Source: Rhizobium chutanense (GTDB lineage: Bacteria > Pseudomonadota > Alphaproteobacteria > Rhizobiales > Rhizobiaceae). Taken from it: DNA of 64,000 nucleotides. Below are positions 57,955 through 64,000 of this stretch, one piece after another. How positions within the stretch are numbered: position 1 is the first letter of the stretch; the number at the start of each line of letters is the position of its first letter. Position numbers and translations under genes: made by a program. A model generated the notes under the pieces. That model was not told the DNA's origin. It ran no database searches and saw only the letters and a list, made by a program, of their open reading frames with translations. Location of the stretch: assembly GCF_002531935.1 (NCBI RefSeq), contig NZ_NWSV01000003.1, positions 62,001 to 126,000 of the forward strand. The letters run 5' to 3'.

Positions 57955-60339
57955 CTAATCGTTGACGTCGGGATGGGTGACCTTGCGAACGTCGGCAAGG
58001 CCGCGGGTGGCATCGCGGTTGCCGGTCGCGGCTGCGGCTTCGAAGATACGGGTCGCATCACCGTACATTTTCAGATTGAAGTAGCTGTAGCCGCGCAGGA
58101 CCATCAGGTCGATACGTTCCTGCTGCAGCTGGGCGCGCTGATCGAGATAGACGAGGGTTTCACGATAACGCCCGGCGTCGAAGGCCGAAAGCGCCCGGTC
58201 GGCGAGGATCGCCACCTGGAGCTCGGCGGCGCGCTGGCGGCTCTGCGGCGCCTTGGTGGCGGCGACGGCGGCATTGCTGGAAAGGCCGGCGCGCAGATAG
58301 GCAAGGCTCTGGCCGTAGGCGGCGTCTTCGCGATCCTTGCGGAGCGGGCTCTGCAATGCCGCCTCGAAGGCGGAGATCGCTTCCATCGGCCGGTTGATAT
58401 CCATCAGGCACCAGCCGCGCGACAGCGCGTCGGACGGGCCGAGCTGCGCCGCATCGACGGTCGTCGAGCAGCCGCGTGTCTGGCGCGGACCGCGCTGGAC
58501 AGTGACCGTCTGCATCCCCGATCTTGCCGTGCGAACGGCCGCATCAGGCCCTGGCTGCAGTGCGGTGGGTCGCTCGACCGGAAGCGGCTCGGCCGTGGCG
58601 GCGGGACGCTGCGGCGGCACCGGCTGAACCGGCTGCTGCGAGGCAATCGGGCCTTTTGCCGGCGGCAGCGGAGCGCCATTCGGGCTCAGCGAAGACGTGT
58701 CTTCAAGATTGGTGATGCGCGTCGACCGGCCGGCCCAGGCATGCTGGATGGCGAGCACGGCCTTGCGGTCGTTCAGCTGTTCGCGGGTGACGGCAAGCCC
58801 ATAGGCGGAGGGCTCGTCATCGGGCTTCCAGGCAAGCGCGGTCTCGAACCAGCGTGCGGCGGTCTGGAACTGGTTGAGGGAACGGGCATACCAGCCGAAC
58901 TGCTGCGCCGTCGGCACGTATTTGCGGGCAATGACCTCGGCGGCGATGCGATGCAGCACGTCTTCGGCGAGATCGGCCGGCGGCTGCAGCGCCATCAGGT
59001 TGGCGGTGGCAGCGAGATAGGTGGCGCTCGCATCATCGGACTCGGCGCGCCAGCGGAACATCACGTCCTCGGCTTCCTGAGGCGCCTTGCGGGCGATCAG
59101 CGCCAGCGCCAGCCCCTGCGAAGCCGCCGCCGAGTCCTGCTTGGCGCGGGCGGCGCGGAACCATTTTTCGGCATCGGCGTCGTTGTTGCGGCGAAGCTGG
59201 TACCAGCCGAGCAGCAGCGCGTCGGAGGCCAGGCCCTGGCTTTCTGCGAGCTTTTCGAGGCGGGCGACATAGTCCGGCGCGATAGCGAGCTTCGGATCGT
59301 CGTTGCCTTCGGCCATGAAGCGTCGGGCGAGGTTGTCGCGGATCGCATCGAATTCCCTGCTGCCGTCGGCAGCGGCAGGCTTCTCCAGCGCGAGCAACCC
59401 CTGCATCGGCTGATAGGAAAGCAGCGTCGAGGCCTTTTCGATCGTTGCCTGTCGTTCGGCCGGATTGGTGCAATTCTTCAGGATATAGGTGTAGGCGTCC
59501 TGGCCGCGCGGTTCCCTCTCCGTCTGAATGAAGGCTTCGGCGACACGCCAGAGAACGTCGACCTCGCTGCAGGTCAGCAGGCTCGGCGTGGCGGCGGCGA
59601 TATCGACCACCGTCGCATATTGCTTGAGGTCCGAAGCGTTGACGAGGCGGGCGCGGGCCTCGGCGACGTCGAGCCGATCGAGCAGATCGGCCGGCGGCTG
59701 CCATCCGGCGCCGGCTGCCTGACGGTCGGCGATCGCCTTGCGCAGTTCGGCATAACGGCCATCCGAATAGAGCTGCCACATGGCCTCGAGCTGCTTGTCG
59801 CCGTTTTGCGGCACGGCGAGCGGATCGGCCGGCGGAACCCAGTTCGGGTAGAGCGCCTGAAGGCGGGAAATTTCGGCCTGCAGCCGCACCTTGTCGCCGC
59901 GGCTGGCGAAATAACGAAGCGCGCTTTCATCGACGGCCGGCTGCGTCGGGGCGGCGGCCTGCTGCGGTGCCGGCGGCTCGGAAACGATGGAAGGCGTGAC
60001 CGGCGCCGGTGGGCTCGCCGCTTGAGGCTCAGACGGCGGCGCGGCGGATGGCGTTGCAGGCTGCTGCGCGACGGCATTCGAATCTGATGTATCCGCTGCC
60101 GATGGCGGCGAGGAGGTGATCGCCTCGATCTTGTCGGCGACGAGCTGCGCATTGAATTCGGAATTGCCGGCAGAATCGGTCGGCTTGATGCGGCCCATCA
60201 TCATCAGTTCCGGCGCCGGCTTGTCGGCAGACGCCAGACCGAACCTTTCCTGCAGAGCGGCACGGTCCTTCAGGCCGGTGACGAGGCTCGCCACCACCAC
60301 TGCCGCTGAAACCGCCACGAGAGAAGACTTCACAGACAC
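57955..60339 (-). CDS. TPR-repeat protein of the cellulose operon (BcsK-like)
   Basis: The 794-residue protein has an N-terminal membrane anchor or signal (residues 4-22), a Pro/Ala-rich linker to about 130, and several TPR-like helical repeats (for example WFRAARAKQDSAAASQGLALA, split by the alanine pattern, and RWFETALAWKPDDEPSAYGLA). A second Pro-rich linker at about 555-610 precedes a C-terminal TPR set. It resembles the TPR part of BcsC but lacks the C-terminal outer-membrane barrel. I recall such proteins as BcsK in rhizobial cellulose operons. It overlaps bcsZ by ten bases and ends the operon. Confidence 0.85.
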   Translation of the reverse strand: MSVKSSLVAVSAAVVVASLVTGLKDRAALQERFGLASADKPAPELMMMGRIKPTDSAGNSEFNAQLVADKIEAITSSPPSAADTSDSNAVAQQPATPSAAPPSEPQAASPPAPVTPSIVSEPPAPQQAAAPTQPAVDESALRYFASRGDKVRLQAEISRLQALYPNWVPPADPLAVPQNGDKQLEAMWQLYSDGRYAELRKAIADRQAAGAGWQPPADLLDRLDVAEARARLVNASDLKQYATVVDIAAATPSLLTCSEVDVLWRVAEAFIQTEREPRGQDAYTYILKNCTNPAERQATIEKASTLLSYQPMQGLLALEKPAAADGSREFDAIRDNLARRFMAEGNDDPKLAIAPDYVARLEKLAESQGLASDALLLGWYQLRRNNDADAEKWFRAARAKQDSAAASQGLALALIARKAPQEAEDVMFRWRAESDDASATYLAATANLMALQPPADLAEDVLHRIAAEVIARKYVPTAQQFGWYARSLNQFQTAARWFETALAWKPDDEPSAYGLAVTREQLNDRKAVLAIQHAWAGRSTRITNLEDTSSLSPNGAPLPPAKGPIASQQPVQPVPPQRPAATAEPLPVERPTALQPGPDAAVRTARSGMQTVTVQRGPRQTRGCSTTVDAAQLGPSDALSRGWCLMDINRPMEAISAFEAALQSPLRKDREDAAYGQSLAYLRAGLSSNAAVAATKAPQSRQRAAELQVAILADRALSAFDAGRYRETLVYLDQRAQLQQERIDLMVLRGYSYFNLKMYGDATRIFEAAAATGNRDATRGLADVRKVTHPDVND

Positions 60340-61376
60340 TCCGGATGCTTCTCCCCGATATAAGCCAGCCCCAGCAGTTGAAGGGTGGATGGATAATAGA
60401 GCGCGGGCGCGAATTGCAGGGCCGAGCTCGGCAGCTTGGTCCCATCGACAACACAGGCCACAACATCGTTAACAATTCGATAACCGGGGTCCGACAGCAG
60501 GGTCTTCGGCCGGCCGGTGGTCAGATCGATGGTGGCGGGAACGCCGTCTTGCGACATCCCCTTTTGCAGGCGCACGAGCAGCGCCTTGTCGGTGATGCCG
60601 CCGCGCGCGAGGTAAAGCGGGATGCGGATGGCGTTATATGAGAACTCGGCGTCGAACCCCTTTGCCGGCCGCGGCTTATCGCGCAGGCTCACCCATTCGG
60701 CCGGAAGCTTGCGCGGGCCGAACTGCATCGTGTTCAACAGTTCCACGCCGTCATCCGACAGTTTTTTCCAGGCATCCGACGGCGCAAGCGCCGACATTAC
60801 CGGGATCGCCTCGTAAATCCAGTAGGACGGGTTGACGACCGGACCATCGTCCCGGTCGCCGCCGGTAAAACCCTGGGTTCCCGGCAACAGCAAGGTCCGG
60901 CCCTCGGACCTGGCGACGGTTTCGGCAAGCAGAGCCTGCGCCATGCGGGAGGCGGCGAGGATATAGTCGTCGCGTTTCCACGCCGTGCCGGCAAGCGCCA
61001 GCGCATAGGCAATCAGCATGTCTCCATCGGTGGCATTGTTGGTATCGGCCACGTGCGGCTTGACGTTCGGATCCCATTTCCAAACGGCCAGGCCATCGTC
61101 GCGCAGCAGCAGTTCGGTGCGGGTAAAATACCAGATCTGCTCGAAATCGGCTGGGTTGGCTGCGAGATAGGCAAGCAACAGGCCATAACCCTGCCCTTCG
61201 CTGTGGCTGATATTGCCGTTGCCGTTATCGACGATGCGGCCGGTCGCATCGAGAAACTTCGCCTTGTAGGCCGACCATGCGGCGGCATTGATCATCGCCT
61301 GCTGTGCGACGGCGGGCCCGCCCGCCGGGGCAAGCGCGACCGTTGCCGCCAGCAGGAGTGCGCGCAATCGCCTCAT
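60330..61376 (-). CDS. bcsZ: Endoglucanase BcsZ/CelC (glycoside hydrolase family 8)
   Basis: This periplasmic beta-1,4-glucanase trims nascent cellulose. The 348-residue protein has a signal peptide ending near AVAQQA (about residue 25), the GH8 general acid Glu60 in ISHSEGQGYGL, and the NNATDGDMLIAYALALAG segment with Asp117 and Asp119. It overlaps bcsB by four bases (ATGA) and the TPR gene by ten bases, so the operon is tightly coupled. In rhizobia it is known as celC (CelC2) and affects root-hair infection. Confidence 0.95.
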   Translation of the reverse strand: MRRLRALLLAATVALAPAGGPAVAQQAMINAAAWSAYKAKFLDATGRIVDNGNGNISHSEGQGYGLLLAYLAANPADFEQIWYFTRTELLLRDDGLAVWKWDPNVKPHVADTNNATDGDMLIAYALALAGTAWKRDDYILAASRMAQALLAETVARSEGRTLLLPGTQGFTGGDRDDGPVVNPSYWIYEAIPVMSALAPSDAWKKLSDDGVELLNTMQFGPRKLPAEWVSLRDKPRPAKGFDAEFSYNAIRIPLYLARGGITDKALLVRLQKGMSQDGVPATIDLTTGRPKTLLSDPGYRIVNDVVACVVDGTKLPSSALQFAPALYYPSTLQLLGLAYIGEKHPECL

Positions 61377-63829
61377 TTCGACCGACCCAGCCTTTTGAGC
61401 ATCGTCGATGTGGTGACCCCGATCAAAAGCACGAAGACGACCAGCAGGAAGGCATAGGAGAGGATGTTCGTCGACAGCCAGTTGGCGGCGATCAGGCGGT
61501 AGTTGGCGATCGACCAGGGCATGGACGGCACGAAATCGAAACGGGTGACGGGCACCGCCTCGATCTTGCCGGTCTTGCCCGAATAGGTGGTGATGTGGCC
61601 CGATAGCTGCGGCCAGTTCAGCTGCGCGGTCAGAACCTCGATCCCTTCACGCAAATCCTTCGCCGACGGCGCCGCCACCACCGTCCACGAGCCCGTTCCC
61701 GCGGGGCTGGAGCCCTGTGCAACCAGCAGCGTGGCGGCGTTGGGCGGTGTAAAAATCTCCTCGGCGCCGGGCACGAATTGCAACGAACTGCGGGAGATAT
61801 CGAAATTACGCGACACCCACTCGCGAAAGGCCATGACGCGGCTGTGCAAGACGCCGCCGCTGACTTTGGAATTCCACTCCTCGAAGGCCGTGACGGTGTC
61901 GACGACGCCCGGCTGCGCATCCGTCACGGGACGCCAGGAGGCCTGGCTCGCCGTGGCGATATTGGTCTGCGACAGCGCGGTTGCCGGCATCTGCGAGATG
62001 GAGCCGATGAAGATGGCATCACGATCGCCGATCATATTCGGCGAGGCGACGGTTTCGACGGCGATCGGATGGCCGGCGGTGATCGCCATCTGGCCAAGCA
62101 GGGTTGCGGCGGCCGAAAGTGTGTCGGCGTCAATGCGGTCGATGAAGAGCGGCGTCGGTTCCGTGGCCCGACCATAGGGATAGGCGGTGCCGGCCATGGC
62201 GGCCAGATTCGGACGCTGACCGACGCGGGCGAAATCCGGAATATGCAGCTCAGAGGTATCGAACAGGGCAAAGCGCGGCGTCGCGCCGGCGGTTGCGCCC
62301 GGCGCGCAAGCCGCATCGTCCTTGGTCATCAAGATCGCCTCGATCGCCATCGTGTTAAGACCGGGCTTGAAGTGGCGCATCGTCACCCGGATCGGCAGAT
62401 GGCGGAGAATGCCGCCCGACGTCGTGGTGATCGGCACGGTGGAGGCGATATTGTCGTTGACGTAGATATCGATGTGGCTGCCGGGCAGCACGTTATCGGT
62501 ATAGGCGGCATCGAGCAGCACCTTCGCCTCGCCATAGGCATTGGCATAAAAGTCGGCCGGCACGGCGATATTGAAGCTGGTCCGCAGCCGCCGGCCGGAG
62601 AATTCGGTGGTCTTCACGCCGAGCCGGGACAAGGCGATGCTGGTATCGGAAAAGACCAGCGGCGCGTTCGGCGCGCTCCAGCGCTCGGTGGTCAGCACGT
62701 CACGGCGGACATCGGAGGACCTGTCCGTCGGCGAGACAATGGTATCGATCGCCGAGGAGACCGCCTGCCAGGAGGGACCGCTGATCAGAAGCACCGGCGA
62801 GCCGCTGCGAGGATCGGTAACGAAAGCGGCGAGTGCCGCACTTTCGGCGCCGGGCGGCAGGCCGGGAAAGAGCGGCCGCAGCTCCGCCGCGGTACCAACG
62901 AGCACGCTGAGCTTTCCGGGCCCGGCAGCCGGAAGCGCCGTGGCGCTGAAGGCAAAGATCTGGTTCGGCATGCTGCTCAACACCGACAGGCCCTGCGCCA
63001 GTCGAAGCAGCGGCCTGGTGGTTCCCGGCTGCTCCAGCGCCGGAACGACGATGTCGAACTCTGTCTTGCCGGCGCCGTCGACGCCGATGGCGCGGATCGC
63101 ATCGGCGCCCGCCAGCAGTGCAGCGTCCGTGCCGGCAAAACTCAGATAGGTTCCGGCCGGATCGATATTCGACCACAATTCATAGGTGGACTGGATGCTG
63201 CAATCGGTGCGGTGGCGCTGGGCGGCTTCAAAGGTGACGAGATTGGCGCCGGGCTGCAGCAAACCGGGCGGAACCTCGAAGGTGACGGCCGACGGGCCAT
63301 CCGGCGAACCGACGCGCTGCTGGCCGATCGGGCGGTTATTGAGATAGGCGGTCAACGCCGAGGCTTCAGGCGCGACGACGACCGCATTCTGGTAGGCGAA
63401 AGTGAAGCTCGCCTTGGCCGCCGCCTCTTCCGGGGTCAGGTAGACCGACCATGACCGGCGATCATATTCGCCGGCGAGACCAAGTTTCGAAAAGGGCACG
63501 ACATAGCGGCGGATATCGCCGGAGTGCGGCGGCGCAGCCGCATTTGCCGCCGCGGCTGGCTGGAGCGCCGGTACTGCCGGCTGCGGCTGGACGGCGATCG
63601 CCGAAGGAACGGGTGCGGGAGCAGCCTGGGTTGCGGGTGCCGGCGATACGGAAACCGGAGGCGTGACGGGAGCCGGTGCAGGCGCTGCCGGCGGCGTGGC
63701 CGGCGTCAATCTCGGGGTCACGGATGCTCCGGGCGGTCGCTCGCCGGACATGTCGAAGGGTGCCGTCTGCGCCTGGGCGAAGGCGGAGGCATTCAGCAGT
63801 AAAAGGGAGGCGGCGACGATTCTTCTCAT
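61373..63829 (-). CDS. bcsB: Cellulose biosynthesis cyclic di-GMP-binding regulatory protein BcsB
   Basis: BcsB is the periplasmic, membrane-anchored partner of BcsA and guides the glucan chain. The 818-residue protein has a signal peptide (cleavage near AFAQAQ), a Pro/Ala-rich linker up to about 100, two carbohydrate-binding/flavodoxin-like repeats (for example YLSFAGTDAALL and TPLFIDRIDADTLSAAATLL), and a C-terminal membrane helix (LSYAFLLVVFVLLIGVTTS). The name is historical; c-di-GMP binds the PilZ domain of BcsA. The ATG at 63829 overlaps the bcsA stop (ATGA). The position between bcsA and bcsZ is canonical. Confidence 0.95.
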   Translation of the reverse strand: MRRIVAASLLLLNASAFAQAQTAPFDMSGERPPGASVTPRLTPATPPAAPAPAPVTPPVSVSPAPATQAAPAPVPSAIAVQPQPAVPALQPAAAANAAAPPHSGDIRRYVVPFSKLGLAGEYDRRSWSVYLTPEEAAAKASFTFAYQNAVVVAPEASALTAYLNNRPIGQQRVGSPDGPSAVTFEVPPGLLQPGANLVTFEAAQRHRTDCSIQSTYELWSNIDPAGTYLSFAGTDAALLAGADAIRAIGVDGAGKTEFDIVVPALEQPGTTRPLLRLAQGLSVLSSMPNQIFAFSATALPAAGPGKLSVLVGTAAELRPLFPGLPPGAESAALAAFVTDPRSGSPVLLISGPSWQAVSSAIDTIVSPTDRSSDVRRDVLTTERWSAPNAPLVFSDTSIALSRLGVKTTEFSGRRLRTSFNIAVPADFYANAYGEAKVLLDAAYTDNVLPGSHIDIYVNDNIASTVPITTTSGGILRHLPIRVTMRHFKPGLNTMAIEAILMTKDDAACAPGATAGATPRFALFDTSELHIPDFARVGQRPNLAAMAGTAYPYGRATEPTPLFIDRIDADTLSAAATLLGQMAITAGHPIAVETVASPNMIGDRDAIFIGSISQMPATALSQTNIATASQASWRPVTDAQPGVVDTVTAFEEWNSKVSGGVLHSRVMAFREWVSRNFDISRSSLQFVPGAEEIFTPPNAATLLVAQGSSPAGTGSWTVVAAPSAKDLREGIEVLTAQLNWPQLSGHITTYSGKTGKIEAVPVTRFDFVPSMPWSIANYRLIAANWLSTNILSYAFLLVVFVLLIGVTTSTMLKRLGRSK

Positions 63830-64000
63830 CCGGCGTTGACCTTTGCCGCCTGCTGCTGGGCTTCCCGCTCCGGCCGCATGCTGCGGAAGAAATAAATGAG
63901 GCCGCGGCTGGTCTGGTAGAGCGACAGGCCGAGGAACCAGATCGTGCCGCGGATCAGGCCCGGATTGCGGCGGCGCGCCGCCTGGAACTCGGTCCACTGG
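63826..64000 (-). CDS. bcsA: Cellulose synthase catalytic subunit BcsA (C-terminal part)
   Basis: Only the last 57 residues are in the window. They read QWTEFQAARRRNPGL, then IRGTIWFLGLSLYQTSRGL, IYFFRSMRPEREAQQ and QAAKVNAG before TGA. The stop codon overlaps the bcsB start. The position just upstream of bcsB, and the basic amphipathic tail after the expected PilZ region, fit the BcsA C-terminus. The catalytic and PilZ domains lie beyond the edge. Confidence 0.85.
   Translation of the reverse strand, partial: QWTEFQAARRRNPGLIRGTIWFLGLSLYQTSRGLIYFFRSMRPEREAQQQAAKVNAG

Noticed and set aside
57973..60087. 704-codon frame on the plus strand
   Set aside because: It is antisense to the cellulose-operon TPR gene; its composition is that of a shadow frame.
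61778..63454. 558-codon frame on the plus strand
   Set aside because: It is antisense to bcsB.

Overview
The window looks like a chromosomal segment of a Rhizobiaceae alphaproteobacterium, most likely Rhizobium of the leguminosarum/etli group. Supporting signs are the high-GC coding sequence, the gene order nuo - lon - clpX - clpP - rplM - rpsI - argC - ctaA, a NuoE with a long Ala/Pro/Lys-rich tail, a DUF1127 protein, rhizobial palindromic intergenic repeats, a riboflavin transporter of the RibN type behind an FMN riboswitch, and a cellulose operon at the right edge. No phage, integrase, transposase, CRISPR array or plasmid replication gene was seen.

Region 1 (1-6365, minus strand) is the 5' half of the complex I operon, nuoA-B-C-D-E-F. 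It carries two small extra genes and one real oddity: a four-helix-bundle (23S rRNA intervening-sequence-like) gene bounded by inverted GCGAATAG-type repeats sits between nuoC and nuoD. Region 2 (6613-15423) has two identical tRNA-Asp genes, tRNA-Val, a glutathione peroxidase, several small enzymes, a large exported esterase-like/phytase-family protein, and ribN with its riboswitch. Region 3 (15488-21173) is a protein-quality-control block: HU, Lon, ClpX and ClpP, with clear terminators and a heat-shock-like promoter candidate before clpP.

Region 4 (21509-33084) is mixed accessory metabolism: two c-di-GMP enzymes around a cytochrome P450 and a pstB remnant, then cupin, metY, a CoA-binding protein, transporters, a crotonase-fold protein lacking both catalytic glutamates, DUF1127 and a LysR regulator. 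Region 5 (33243-38932) holds rplM-rpsI (with a terminator-like hairpin just after the predicted start site), agmatinase, argC, a TauE/SafE exporter and heme A synthase.

Region 6 (39157-47359) is a six-gene surface-polysaccharide locus (acetyltransferase, Wzc-like, Wza-like, glycosyltransferase, initiating sugar-phosphate transferase, polymerase/ligase). By content and neighbourhood it resembles the Agrobacterium upp (unipolar polysaccharide) cluster. Region 7 (47379-54512) is a sugar-uptake module with a binding protein, two permeases and a glycoside hydrolase, divergent from a ROK regulator, but without an ATPase gene; two palindromes lie in the divergent promoter region. Region 8 (54562-57842) has small regulators and hypothetical genes, a methyltransferase, tRNA-Pro and a HAD phosphatase. 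Region 9 (57955-64000, minus) is a cellulose operon bcsA(partial)-bcsB-bcsZ-TPR protein.

Together, the c-di-GMP enzymes, the upp-like locus and the c-di-GMP-dependent cellulose operon suggest a surface-attachment theme. That link is inference. Start codons were chosen from ribosome-binding sites and family lengths where possible. Protein families were recognised by reading sequences, not by database search.
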